Part shown: positions 26,828-35,165 of the stretch, piece after piece
Numbering within the stretch: the stretch's first letter is position 1
Layout: each line of letters begins with the position of its first letter
Source: DASXRA01 sp036506155
Lineage (GTDB): Bacteria; Actinomycetota; Actinomycetes; Mycobacteriales; Jatrophihabitantaceae
Direction of reading: 5' to 3'
Assembly (NCBI GenBank): GCA_036506155.1
Contig: DASXSF010000155.1
Location: 1 to 64,000 of the forward strand
DNA length: 64,000 nt
Notes under the pieces: generated by a model
Databases searched by the model: none
What the model was told of the DNA's origin: nothing
Seen by the model: the letters and a program-made list of their open reading frames with translations, nothing else
Program-made: the position numbers and the translations under genes

Positions 26828-28012
26828 CTACGTCGTGTAACTGACGATTCCGAGGCACATCTCGTCGGAGGATCCCGCGCCCCAGACGACGTAGCGTGGC
26901 GGGAGCTTCGCGAGTTCGGGCAGCTTCTCGCGCAGTGTCGCGTCGTGGGTGCAGGTGACGCGCAAGCTGTCGCCGGCGTGCACGGTGACCGGCTTGGCCA
27001 GCACGGTCGCGTGCTGGTCGTCGAAGTTCCAGACCTTGATGTCCAGCAGCCGCTGCCGGGCTCCGTCGGGGTGCACGACGTCGATCTGGAGGGACCGGCC
27101 GAGCATGTGCATGTGCCCTGCGACCGCGCGTATCTGGATGGTGCCCGGCACCGGTCGCGCGCACGTCTGCGTCGGTCCCGCCGTGGGATGGGTGAGCGAG
27201 CCGCCGCACAACAGTTGCAGGCCTGCCACCGTCCGTCCGGCGTCGGGGCCGAAGCGCCGCACGACGTCGAACACCGAGGCGTCCCGGTTGCACAGCGTCC
27301 CGCTCTGATCGGGAGGGCACGGCAACTCGACGGGTGCGGGAAGCAGCAACGTATGCAGCGGCTGCAGGTGCGCGCCGCGTCCGGCGACGCGCAGCCGCAC
27401 CGACGTGCTGTCCGTGCCGCTGCCGCCCAGCAGGTTGTAGTGGATCTGCAGGATCAGCCGGCTGCCGGCCCGCAGGAGCTGGCCGGTGCCGGGAGAGAAC
27501 AGCTGTTCGCCGCCCGACGTGGCCCACGCCGCCACCCACGGCGCGGACTGCAGCTCACCGACCACGTCGTCGCGCCCGGGCAGGCCCGGGTCGCCGAAGC
27601 AGGACCAGCCAAGGCGTGGATCGCTCGCGTCGCGCGCCTTCGCGGCGGCGACCTGATCGGGCTCGACCCGGTAGAGGATCGCGTGATGCACCAGCCTCGG
27701 ATTGCCCGGTTGCAGCACCACCCCGGACAGGAACGTGTCCGTCGTGATCTTGGGGTCGAGCAGGATGCACCTGTAGTCGTCGGTTCCCCCGGCGTCGGCA
27801 TGTGGCCGGTACTCCCCACCCGGCATGGCGAGGTTGATCCACCGCTCGCCCGGACGAAGCGCGGCCACGGCCACCGGCGGCGCGACCGCTGTGCTGCGCG
27901 GCGGCGACGACGGGCCGGCCGAGCGCTGCGGCGACGATCGATGCGACGAGGAGCCACATCCGGCCACCAGGCCGGCCACGAGGAGAAGCACACCGAGCTG
28001 CCGCATTGACAA
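26828..28012 (-). CDS. PHM-like copper monooxygenase lipoprotein
   Basis: The 394-residue lipoprotein has a lipobox (LLLVAGLVAGCGSS; Cys 19 counting from TTG 28012). The body has the copper ligands of peptidylglycine alpha-hydroxylating monooxygenase in order. The CuH-type set is His109-His110 (LVHHAILY) and His191 (LQIHYNLL). The CuM-type set is His300, His302 (AGHMHMLG) and Met385 (DEMCLG). Spacing is close to the animal enzymes, where both coppers serve ascorbate-dependent C-H hydroxylation. The substrate is unknown. The start may be TTG 28012, which has GAGAGG at good spacing, or ATG 28006. It is monocistronic. Confidence 0.82.
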   Translation of the reverse strand: MSMRQLGVLLLVAGLVAGCGSSSHRSSPQRSAGPSSPPRSTAVAPPVAVAALRPGERWINLAMPGGEYRPHADAGGTDDYRCILLDPKITTDTFLSGVVLQPGNPRLVHHAILYRVEPDQVAAAKARDASDPRLGWSCFGDPGLPGRDDVVGELQSAPWVAAWATSGGEQLFSPGTGQLLRAGSRLILQIHYNLLGGSGTDSTSVRLRVAGRGAHLQPLHTLLLPAPVELPCPPDQSGTLCNRDASVFDVVRRFGPDAGRTVAGLQLLCGGSLTHPTAGPTQTCARPVPGTIQIRAVAGHMHMLGRSLQIDVVHPDGARQRLLDIKVWNFDDQHATVLAKPVTVHAGDSLRVTCTHDATLREKLPELAKLPPRYVVWGAGSSDEMCLGIVSYTT

Positions 28013-28058
28013 ATGATGCGTCCTCTCCCTGGCTACCCGATACCCGCACCCCGCGTGG

Positions 28059-29210
28059 CTAGGTCAAGGGCGGTGCGTCGTCGCCTCGGCTGATGACGCC
28101 GTCGATAGTCAGCGCCTCGCTGAGGAGCACCAGGTCGGCGTCCTTGCCCGGCTGGATGCTGCCCGTGCGTTCGCCGAGGCCGAGGAGGGTGGCCGGCGTC
28201 GTCGCCGCGGCTCGGGCGGCGGCGACGATCGGCAGGCCGACGCAGCGCACCGCGTGCCGCAGGGCCGCGTCCATCGTCAGCGTGCTGCCCGCGATCGTGC
28301 CGTCGGCCAGGGTCACTTTGCCGTTCCGGGCGAATACCGGCACCGGGCCGAGGCGGAACGCGCCGTCGGTCATGCCGGCCGCCGGCGTCGCATCGGTGAC
28401 GAACGCAATGCGCTCCGGGCCGGCCGCATTGACGGCTAGGCGCACCACGTCGTCGTGCACGTGGAAGCCGTCATTGATCAGCTCGCAGGTCACCGCGTCG
28501 TCGGCCAGCGCTGCGCCTGCCGCGCCGGGCTCGCGGTGGTGGAACTCGCGCATTGCGTTGAACAGGTGCGTGGCGATGCGCGCTCCGGACGCGAACGCCA
28601 GCCGGGCCTCGGCGAACGTCGCGTCGGTGTGCCCTACCGCCGGCAGCACGCCGGACGCGACGAGCAAACGCACCAGCTCCATGCCACCGGGCAACTCGGG
28701 CGCGAGCGTGACCACCCGGACGGTCCCGTCGCCGGAGTCGAGCAGATGGTGCAGCGCCACTGGATCGGGCGCGCGCAGGTACGACGCATCGTGCGAGCCC
28801 TTCTTGGCAGGGTTGAGGAACGGCCCTTCGAGGTGGATCCCGGCGATCGGACCGCCCGGCTCATCGCGGATGATCCCGGCGATGGTGCGCACTGCTGCTG
28901 CCATCCGGTCGAGCTCGTCGGTCACCAGGCTGGCCAGGGTCGTGGTGGTGCCGTGCTGGCGGTGAAACGCGACCGCCTGCCGGATCTCGTGCGCGTCGTC
29001 CGTAGTGATCTGTGCCCCGCCGCCCCCGTGCATGTGCACGTCGACGAAGCCCGGCAGCAGCCAGCGTCGCGCTACGTCCACGACCTCCGACGCGCCGGGC
29101 GGAGGATCGCCCGCGCCCACGCCGGAGATCACGCCGCCGTCGACGGCCACCCATCCGGGATCGAGCACCCGCCGGAGCGTCACTACCCGGGCATGTGCGT
29201 AGGTCGGCAT
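28059..29210 (-). CDS. nagA: N-acetylglucosamine-6-phosphate deacetylase
   Basis: The 383-residue amidohydrolase removes acetate from GlcNAc-6-phosphate, feeding amino-sugar catabolism and cell-wall recycling. Visible residues are the HxH metal pair in DVHMHGGGG (His59, His61), Glu128 in IHLEGPF, His194 in AVGHTDAT, His215 in ATHLFNAM, His250 in NDGFHVH and catalytic Asp273 in FVTDATPA. All family residues are present. The PAC2 gene lies 47 bases upstream on the same strand and may be co-transcribed. No nagB or GlcNAc transport genes are nearby, though a NagZ-like GH3 gene is about 1.5 kb away. Confidence 0.92.
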   Translation of the reverse strand: MPTYAHARVVTLRRVLDPGWVAVDGGVISGVGAGDPPPGASEVVDVARRWLLPGFVDVHMHGGGGAQITTDDAHEIRQAVAFHRQHGTTTTLASLVTDELDRMAAAVRTIAGIIRDEPGGPIAGIHLEGPFLNPAKKGSHDASYLRAPDPVALHHLLDSGDGTVRVVTLAPELPGGMELVRLLVASGVLPAVGHTDATFAEARLAFASGARIATHLFNAMREFHHREPGAAGAALADDAVTCELINDGFHVHDDVVRLAVNAAGPERIAFVTDATPAAGMTDGAFRLGPVPVFARNGKVTLADGTIAGSTLTMDAALRHAVRCVGLPIVAAARAAATTPATLLGLGERTGSIQPGKDADLVLLSEALTIDGVISRGDDAPPLT

Positions 29211-29257
29211 CCAACAAGTCTGGCCTGCTGATCAATCTGACCCGAGGTACGGTCCAC

Positions 29258-30169
29258 CTACGCGGGAGTGTCGTCGCCAGACTCGGGCCGGTTGGACAGG
29301 TACTGCTCGAACTCGGCCGCGAGTTCGTCGGCGGTGGGCAGCCGGGCACCCTCGGCAAGCAGTCCGTCGCCGCGTCCTGCCGTCAGCTCGTCGTATTGCT
29401 GCTCGAGCCCGCGAACGAGGGACGCGACCTGCTCGGATTCAGCCATCTGCTTGTCGATGTCGGCGCGCATCACCCCCGCTGCTCGCGCAAGTGCCTCGAT
29501 CGGCAGCGACAGCTCCCCGGCGCGGGCCACGCTGTTCAGCAACGTCGCGGCGGCCTCCGGGTAGTCGAGGTGAGCCACATAGTGCGGAACGGCCACGGCG
29601 AATCCGCAGGCCGCGGTCCCTGCCTTGGCGACGCGGTACTCGAGCAGGTTCCCCACACTGGCCGGTACTCGGACCGTCGGCAGCCACTTCGGGTACTCGG
29701 CGACCAGCTCCGGCGGCGTGCCGTGCGCAATGACCGTCGCCGGCCGGGTGTGTGGCACCGCCATCGGAATGGCGTCCATTCCGATCAGCAGCCGCACCTC
29801 GAGCGTGGCGACGATGTGCTCCATCGCGGCGATGAATCGCTCCCACTGCATGTCGGGCTCCCGCCCGTGCAACAGCAGAAACGACGTGCCATCCAGATCG
29901 CGGATGCGATGCACGGCCAGTTCGGGTGCGGTGTAACCATCCCAGTGATCGGTCGTGAAGGTCAGCTCGGGACGTTGCGAGCGGTAGTCGACCAACTGAT
30001 CCACATCGAAACTGACCAGCGGGTCGGAGTCGAGCGCGTGGAGAAGGTGCTCCCGCGCCAGCCGGCGGCCGCTGCCGGCATCGACGAACCCGTCCAGCGC
30101 CTGAACGAGCACCGGTCGATCAAGGTCTGGCAACGCACCCATCGTGAACAGCGCCGTTGGATCCTGCAC
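29258..30169 (-). CDS. PAC2 family protein
   Basis: The 303-residue protein matches actinobacterial PAC2 (proteasome assembly chaperone) proteins: RPVLVQALDGFVDAGSGRRL, FDVDQLVDYRSQRPELTF, LLLHGREPDMQWERF, LLIGMDAIPMAVPHTRP and FAVAVPHYVAHLDYPEAA. Related archaeal and eukaryotic proteins help assemble 20S proteasomes, but the bacterial role is not settled. The C-terminus (about 240-303) is charged and helical. It precedes nagA on the same strand and is transcribed away from the F420 oxidoreductase at 30287. Confidence 0.88.
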   Translation of the reverse strand: MQDPTALFTMGALPDLDRPVLVQALDGFVDAGSGRRLAREHLLHALDSDPLVSFDVDQLVDYRSQRPELTFTTDHWDGYTAPELAVHRIRDLDGTSFLLLHGREPDMQWERFIAAMEHIVATLEVRLLIGMDAIPMAVPHTRPATVIAHGTPPELVAEYPKWLPTVRVPASVGNLLEYRVAKAGTAACGFAVAVPHYVAHLDYPEAAATLLNSVARAGELSLPIEALARAAGVMRADIDKQMAESEQVASLVRGLEQQYDELTAGRGDGLLAEGARLPTADELAAEFEQYLSNRPESGDDTPA

Positions 30170-30286
30170 CGATCTTCCTTCGCCGGAGGTCCGTCCAGTC
30201 TGTCACCTGGGCGGCCCACCCGCCTGGTGGCCTCATCATGCGCACGTGTCGGGAAGCATCGGAGGTGCGACATCCGTTGACGATGC

Positions 30287-30712
30287 ATGGCTAGCCTGCC
30301 GCGTGAGTTGCGTGAGTTGATCGAATCCGGCCCCATGGCTCACTTGAGCACAATCAATGCCGACGGCAGTCCGCAGGTGAGCGTTATCTGGATCGGCCTG
30401 GACGGCGACGCTCTGGTCAGCGGTCACATGTCGCGGTACGCAAAGCTTCGCAACATTGAGCGAGATCCGCGGGTTGTGCTGTCCTTCGATGCGCCTCGGG
30501 TGCCGGGCGCGTTCCTGAATCCGTACGCTGCGGTGCACGCGCGGGCCGTCGTTCAGCCGACCGACGAGGCATGGGATCTGCTCAACCGCCTGACGAAGAT
30601 CTATGTATCGGCGGACACCGAGTTCCCGGCGCCGAAGGGCCCCGGGTATGTCGTGCGCTATTCCGTGGAGCGCATCGGCGGCGTCGGCCCGTGGGTGTCG
30701 ACCGAGCACTGA
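30287..30712 (+). CDS. PPOX-class F420-dependent oxidoreductase
   Basis: The 141-residue split-barrel protein has the pattern of actinobacterial F420 or flavin binding PPOX proteins: GPMAHLSTINADGSPQVSVI, LVSGHMSRYAKLRNIERDPR and VVLSFDAPRVPG. The basic NIERDPR segment after the third strand is usual in F420-binding members. Such enzymes reduce biliverdin-like or other conjugated compounds; the substrate here is unknown. The small single-domain length is normal. It lies between the PAC2 gene (divergent) and the GH3 gene (convergent). Confidence 0.85.
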   Translation: MASLPRELRELIESGPMAHLSTINADGSPQVSVIWIGLDGDALVSGHMSRYAKLRNIERDPRVVLSFDAPRVPGAFLNPYAAVHARAVVQPTDEAWDLLNRLTKIYVSADTEFPAPKGPGYVVRYSVERIGGVGPWVSTEH

Positions 30713-30747
30713 CGCGCACCGACACTTCGGACCAGCATCACGGCGCC

Positions 30748-31953
30748 TCAGCCGAGCGGGCTGCGCAGCGCGAGGACGCGCTGCAGGGCGTGGAGGCTGT
30801 CGCCCCGATCGAGCTGCCCGTCGGCGACCGCCGCCTGGAGTGCGTCGACCGCGTCCTGCCCCTGCTGCACAGCACGTGCGGAGCAGAGGATGACGTCCAT
30901 CCCGGCCGCTGCGGCCGCCACGGAGCGCGCACCGGTGTCGCCGAAGTTCTGCAGCGCGCCCGCCTCGATCGCGTCGGTGATCGTGACCCCTTGGAACTTG
31001 AGCCGTCCGCGCAGCTCGCCGCGCACGATTCTCGGTGACAGCCCGGACGGCAGGTTCGCGTCGAGCGCCGGGTAGGTGCCCCAGGACGTCATGACCATGT
31101 CCACGTCGGCGTTGATGGCGTCGGTGAACGGCAACTCGTCGATGCTGCGCAGATCCGACAACGACACGTCGAGCACGACGGGCCCGAGGTCGGTGTTCTG
31201 GGCGCGGGTGGCGGCACCGAGACCCGGGAAGTGCTTGGCGGTGGTGACCACACCGAGGTTCTGCTGTGCGGTGATGGACGCGGCACCGCACGCACCGCAT
31301 ACGACGGGATCCATGCTGTACGAGCGCCCGAACTGGTCGTCGAAGTTGCCGGCCACGCGGAAGACGTCGAGTACCGGCGCCAGATTGCAGTTCATCCCGG
31401 CGGTGAGCAGGTTCTGCGCGGCGCCAGTGCCCGCGGTCGTCGCCGTGCCGACTGGATCCGCCGATGCGCCGATCTGCTTCTCGGTGAGTCCCGGCAGCCC
31501 AGGAAGCCGCTGCACAATGCCGCCCTCCTGGTCGGTCATGAGCAGCAGCGGGTATCCGATGCCGCTGTCCGCCTGCGCCTGCGCCAACGCGCTGGTCACC
31601 GCTTGAATCTGGCCGGGGTAGTTAGGGCGGCTGATGTTCTCGCCGAAGAAGATCACCCCGCCGACCAGTCCGGCACGAATGGCGTCGAAGAGCGCCTGCG
31701 GCGGCGTCAAACCGGGATACGACCAGATCACGCGCTGCCCGGCCTGCTGTGCGGGGGATAGGCCGAACGGTTGGGAACCGCCCAGCCCATCAGTCGGGCC
31801 GGCGACTGCCCGGGCTGGCTTCATGAGCCCGGCGCCGGCGAGCAGGGCCGCCCCGCCGATGAGCACACTGCGCCTGCTGACGCCGCGTTTGTCGACTCCT
31901 GCAAACGCATCGAAGTGGGCCGGAGCGCCACCGGAACCGTCGCCGATCGCCAT
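30748..31953 (-). CDS. Glycoside hydrolase family 3 (NagZ-like), Tat-exported
   Basis: The 401-residue protein begins with a twin-arginine signal (GVSRRSVLIGGAALLAGAG, about 22-40). The GH3 barrel follows: GLVGGVIFFGENISRPNYPG, LLLMTDQEGGIVQRLPGLP, GMNCNLAPVLDV, TTAKHFPGLGAATRAQNTDL (the KHFPG signature) and GVTITDAIEAGAL with the Asp nucleophile. NagZ-type enzymes remove N-acetylglucosamine from peptidoglycan fragments; export by Tat indicates a wall or extracellular role. ATG 31953 has GAGGAGG upstream, better than the longer frame to 32055. It could supply GlcNAc to the NagA pathway. Confidence 0.88.
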   Translation of the reverse strand: MAIGDGSGGAPAHFDAFAGVDKRGVSRRSVLIGGAALLAGAGLMKPARAVAGPTDGLGGSQPFGLSPAQQAGQRVIWSYPGLTPPQALFDAIRAGLVGGVIFFGENISRPNYPGQIQAVTSALAQAQADSGIGYPLLLMTDQEGGIVQRLPGLPGLTEKQIGASADPVGTATTAGTGAAQNLLTAGMNCNLAPVLDVFRVAGNFDDQFGRSYSMDPVVCGACGAASITAQQNLGVVTTAKHFPGLGAATRAQNTDLGPVVLDVSLSDLRSIDELPFTDAINADVDMVMTSWGTYPALDANLPSGLSPRIVRGELRGRLKFQGVTITDAIEAGALQNFGDTGARSVAAAAAGMDVILCSARAVQQGQDAVDALQAAVADGQLDRGDSLHALQRVLALRSPLG

Positions 31954-32100
31954 TGCCGTCCTCCTCGCACTGTCGGGGGCCACCCGGAGCGGCCGCGTCC
32001 GGAGCGTCTGTTTCGCTCGAAAGCTCGGACGGTGATTCGGGACCAACATTGGCATAGACCAATTTATGCGTCAAGACTCGCAATGCGCTCGGCAGGGCAA

Positions 32101-33117
32101 CTAGGTGCGGACGCCCTGGATGGCGAAGCGTTCCACGGCTTGCAGGTGTCCTCCGGTGGAGGCGGCGATCGTCAGCACCGGATCGGTTGCTCGGCTGAAC
32201 GAGACGGTGGCCGACCACGGCTGGTTGTTCCCACCGGCCGCGTTGCAGCACGAGGTCCCGAGCGGTGCGGACGACGAGAGCTGCCGGACGGTGACGCGGA
32301 TGCTCTCGTCCACGCCGGTGATGTGCCCACCGACCCTGAGCGGCGTCATCACGACGCTTCCGTACGCCGGAGTCTCGATCGAGAACGTCGTGTCGTCGCT
32401 GCCCACGACCTCCCACGGGGAGCTGGTGTTCGGGCCGAACCGCACGAGGTGCAGGACGGCGGCTGTGCGCGCGACGCCGTTGGGGTCGTGGTAGCCGATG
32501 CCGATGTGAGCCCCGAGCGAGTCGTAGCGCGTGCTGGTCACCGTGTTGAGTTCGTTGAAGCCGAGGACGGACCGGGTGAACAACAGCGCCGTGTCGGGCG
32601 CGCTGTTGTGCCACGGCTGGTGCCCGCCCGGGAAGCCGTTGAGCTCCCAATCGCGCGCCTGCGCGTAGTTCGCGAACGGCCACAGCGGCTGGTAGCCCAG
32701 ATCGAATGCCGGCGCCCCGGGCGGGTTCGTCGCGGACGTCGCCGAGGGTGGCGTCGCCGGGTTCGACGAGGGAGCCGTCGCCGGGTTCGACGAGGGAGCC
32801 GTCGTCGGGCTTGGCGGTGGCGTGCTGGCGGTGGACGGACCGGGCGCCGGCGTGGTGATGGGCGGTGTCTGGGTATGGGCCGGGCGTACGCGGCCGGAGT
32901 GCATCACACTGATCACGGCGACCGCGCCGGCGAGCACGGCGAGCACCGCGGCGGCGGCGAGCAACGGTGGCAGCCAGCCGCTCGTGATGCGCAAGCTGCG
33001 CGGAACGCGATTGGGCTGATCGGGCTCGGGGAGCGCCGCCGGCGACAGGTCGGCCTCGGTGACCTGGCCGGCGCGGGCGATGAGCGCGGACCGGATGCGC
33101 TCGTCGATGTCGTTCAC
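32101..33117 (-). CDS. Membrane-anchored partner of the ECF sigma factor (anti-sigma-like position)
   Basis: The 338-residue protein has a short cytoplasmic start (NDIDERIRSALIARAGQV), a single transmembrane segment (LLAAAAVLAVLAGAVAVIS, about 52-70), a Pro/Thr/Ser/Ala-rich linker (about 80-130) and an extracytoplasmic domain of about 200 residues. The linker contains a tandem octapeptide repeat (NPATAPSS). GTG 33117 overlaps the sigma factor's TGA (GTGA) and is served by AGGAGG inside that gene, so production is coupled. Position and layout suggest an anti-sigma or sensor protein, but no zinc HxxxCxxC motif is visible. I do not recognise the outer domain. Confidence 0.8.
   Translation of the reverse strand: MNDIDERIRSALIARAGQVTEADLSPAALPEPDQPNRVPRSLRITSGWLPPLLAAAAVLAVLAGAVAVISVMHSGRVRPAHTQTPPITTPAPGPSTASTPPPSPTTAPSSNPATAPSSNPATPPSATSATNPPGAPAFDLGYQPLWPFANYAQARDWELNGFPGGHQPWHNSAPDTALLFTRSVLGFNELNTVTSTRYDSLGAHIGIGYHDPNGVARTAAVLHLVRFGPNTSSPWEVVGSDDTTFSIETPAYGSVVMTPLRVGGHITGVDESIRVTVRQLSSSAPLGTSCCNAAGGNNQPWSATVSFSRATDPVLTIAASTGGHLQAVERFAIQGVRT
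32753..32800. repeat. Two perfect 24-bp tandem repeats in the linker region
   Basis: The 24-base unit at 32753-32776 is repeated exactly at 32777-32800. It encodes eight residues of the Pro/Ala/Ser linker in the membrane protein gene and keeps the frame. Confidence 0.9.
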
Positions 33118-33659
33118 GACACACCTCCTAGGGAGGCCGCGATGGCGTCGCGTCCTCGCGATGCCATGGACTTGACCGCGCCGACAGAGATGCCCAGCGC
33201 CGTCGCCACCTGCGGCTCGGTCATCTCGGACCAGTACCGCAGCACGATCACCTCGCGCTGACGGGCCGGCAACCGCCACAGGGCGGCGATCACCTCACGG
33301 TGCTCCTCGGCCAGCAGAACCCGCCGATCGGCACCGTCGGCCGTCAGGGATGCCTCGTCCGGTGCCGGGTGCTGGCGCACAGTGCGTCGGCGGCGCAGTA
33401 CCGAACGAGCGCCGTTGACGACACAGCGGCGAAGGTACGCAAGCGCGGCCTCGTCGCTTGCCAGCGTGGCCCACTGCCGGTGCAACGCGGCGAACGCGTC
33501 CTGGGCGACGTCTTCCGCGGTCTCGCGATCGTCCACGAGCAGCAACGCCAAGCGGACCATGTTCAGGCGTTGCGCGCGATACAGCCGCTCGACGCCAGCC
33601 GTATCACGCACTGGCGCGGGCTCGCCTCGAGATCGCCCGGTGAGCATCACGGTCCCCAT
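33114..33659 (-). CDS. ECF RNA polymerase sigma factor, SigE family
   Basis: The 181-residue sigma factor has region 2 with RLYRAQRLNMVRLALLLVDD and AEDVAQDAFAALHRQW, and region 4 with LPARQREVIVLRYWSEMTEP and ATALGISVGAVKSMASRGRD. It directs RNA polymerase to stress or envelope promoters. It is translationally coupled to the membrane protein downstream. The start is not certain: ATG 33659 has GTGGGGG close by, but GTG 33680 and ATG 33647 are possible. The long upstream open frame is not part of the gene. Confidence 0.88.
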   Translation of the reverse strand: MGTVMLTGRSRGEPAPVRDTAGVERLYRAQRLNMVRLALLLVDDRETAEDVAQDAFAALHRQWATLASDEAALAYLRRCVVNGARSVLRRRRTVRQHPAPDEASLTADGADRRVLLAEEHREVIAALWRLPARQREVIVLRYWSEMTEPQVATALGISVGAVKSMASRGRDAIAASLGGVS

Positions 33660-33875
33660 CCGAACCCCCACGTCCAGCACGGTCCCTTTGCTGAACAAGA
33701 CGTTCGGCGACGCCAACGGTTGCCAGGGTAGACACCTGATCCCGAAATGATCCGCTGCCCACCCAGGCTCAGGGCGTTCACATGGTCGGCGGTTTGGCCG
33801 GTCAGTGTGGGTCTGTGTGGCTGTGCGGTTCCGTCGAGATCGGCTCGTCGTGCGGGCGATGCTTACGCTGAGTGG

Positions 33876-34289
33876 GTGCCGGCGCGTGCTCGGGTCGAGG
33901 ACATCCACGAACTCGCGCTGCAAATGCCGCACACCACGGTGATCCATGGCCGCCTCGGCAACCCCATCTACCAGGTGGGTGGGAAGTCGTTCATCTTCTT
34001 CCGCACCCCGCGACCTGACGCGGTCGATTCGCGGACCGGGGAACGGTACCCCGACGTGATCGTGTTCTGGGTCGCCTCCGAGGCCGACAAGCTGGCCTTG
34101 CTTCAGGACCCTGCCACGCCGTTTTTCACGACTCGCCACTTCGACGGCCATCCATCGGTCCTCGTCCGCGCCGCGCACGTCGGGGAGTTCTCACGCTCCG
34201 AGCTGACCGAGCACGTCCAGGACGCGTGGCTGGCGCGAGCGTCGGCGCGACGCCGCTCGACCTGGCTGAGTGCACACGGCCTGCTGTAG
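33876..34289 (+). CDS. MmcQ/YjbR family protein
   Basis: The 137-residue protein has the YjbR-like core: VEDIHELALQMPHTTVIHGR, YQVGGKSFIFFRTPRPD, IVFWVASEADKLALLQDP and RAAHVGEFSRSELTEHVQDA, ending with a helical basic tail. These small proteins adopt a double-wing fold and are thought to bind DNA, but the role is unproven. GTG 33876 lies six bases after TACGCT, a possible -10, so leaderless translation is plausible. It converges on the CsbD gene across a strong hairpin. Confidence 0.82.
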   Translation: MPARARVEDIHELALQMPHTTVIHGRLGNPIYQVGGKSFIFFRTPRPDAVDSRTGERYPDVIVFWVASEADKLALLQDPATPFFTTRHFDGHPSVLVRAAHVGEFSRSELTEHVQDAWLARASARRRSTWLSAHGLL

Positions 34290-34359
34290 ATCCGCCGCGC
34301 ACCGGGCCGCCGCATCGCATCGTCGGCGATTGCGTCTCGCGCGACCTCCGGGGCACAGT

Positions 34360-34396
34360 GAACGGCCCCCGGGACCTCGTTGTCCGGGGGCCGTTC
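34360..34396. terminator. Bidirectional terminator
   Basis: A perfect 13-bp stem, 34360-34372 with 34384-34396, has an 11-base loop. It lies between the ends of the MmcQ gene (34289) and the CsbD gene (34406), so it can stop both. Confidence 0.85.
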
Positions 34397-34405
34397 GGCT
34401 GGGAG

Positions 34406-34579
34406 CTACCGGCTTGCGGCGTCCTTCACCTTTTCGCCGGCATTCTTGAGGTCGGACTTGGCCTGCTTGCCACGACCGGCTGCCTGCTTCTCGGTGTCAC
34501 CGGTGACCTTGCCGACACCTTGCTTGGCCTTGCCCTTCAAGTTCTCGATCTGGTTCTTGGCCTTGTCGCTAGCGCTCAT
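34406..34579 (-). CDS. CsbD family stress protein
   Basis: A 57-residue protein reads MSASDKAKNQIENLKGKAKQ then GVGKVTGDTEKQAAGRGKQA and ends KDAASR. It has the Lys/Gly/Ala-rich CsbD pattern with a KGKAKQGVGKVTGD core. In Bacillus the family is under sigma-B general-stress control; its molecular job is unknown. GGGAG lies six bases before ATG 34579. A SigB-like promoter sits 48-72 bases upstream and a strong terminator follows. The gene is short but supported by all three. Confidence 0.9.
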   Translation of the reverse strand: MSASDKAKNQIENLKGKAKQGVGKVTGDTEKQAAGRGKQAKSDLKNAGEKVKDAASR

Positions 34580-34626
34580 GCCGACTCCCTTCTTGCCTCG
34601 TTCGCAGTTCCCTCCCGATAGAGGCC

Positions 34627-34651
34627 TACCCGCTGTGCCGGGATCCGAACC
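34627..34651 (-). promoter_or_regulatory. SigB/SigF-type promoter of the CsbD gene
   Basis: Read on the minus strand, GGTT (34651-34648) and GGGTA (34631-34627) are separated by 16 bases, matching the stress sigma consensus. The distance from GGGTA to the CsbD start is 47 bases. Confidence 0.7.
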
Positions 34652-34672
34652 GCGATCGACGATGCGGCCCGG

Positions 34673-34966
34673 TTACGGCATGAGGTACACCTCGATCGAA
34701 TACTCGCGACCCTGCGTGAGGTAGGGGTGATCCTTCAGCAGTACGAGCACATCTGGTATGTCCTCGGCCTGAATGATGCTGTAGCCGTTGCAGTGCGCCG
34801 CCGCGCCGTTGGTCGACCCGTCAGCGTGCAACGCGAGTCCGTTGGCCAACGGCGATCCCGTGTGGACCACGTGGTCTGCGCGCCTGGCAAACCATTCAGG
34901 CCAGCCCTCATGTGATGCACCCGGCAATGTTGGCGCTCCCACATACAGCACCATGTAGCTTGGCAT
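34673..34966 (-). CDS. YCII-related domain protein
   Basis: The 97-residue protein has the dimeric ferredoxin-like YCII pattern: YMVLYVGAPTLPG, SPLANGLALHADGSTNG, NGYSIIQAEDIPDVLVLLKD and HPYLTQGREYSIEVYLMP. The family is structurally related to muconolactone isomerase-like proteins and most members have no known role. GGAAGGAGA precedes ATG 34966. The SigB-like promoter of CsbD lies just past its end. Confidence 0.82.
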   Translation of the reverse strand: MPSYMVLYVGAPTLPGASHEGWPEWFARRADHVVHTGSPLANGLALHADGSTNGAAAHCNGYSIIQAEDIPDVLVLLKDHPYLTQGREYSIEVYLMP

Positions 34967-35165
34967 CTCGGTCTCCTTCCCGGCGGCCGTCGTCCCGGTT
35001 GAGTCGGGCCGTTGCTTCAGCTAACGGCACTGCGGGCTCATCGGCGTTCGGTGAGCCGGCCGACTAGTCGCACGGCGGGTTCTCGCTCTCGCTACGAGGC
35101 AGCCTAGGCACCCGCCGGACAATAAGTCCAAGACAGGTGTACTCTCCTCTCGATAAGCTCTGCTT

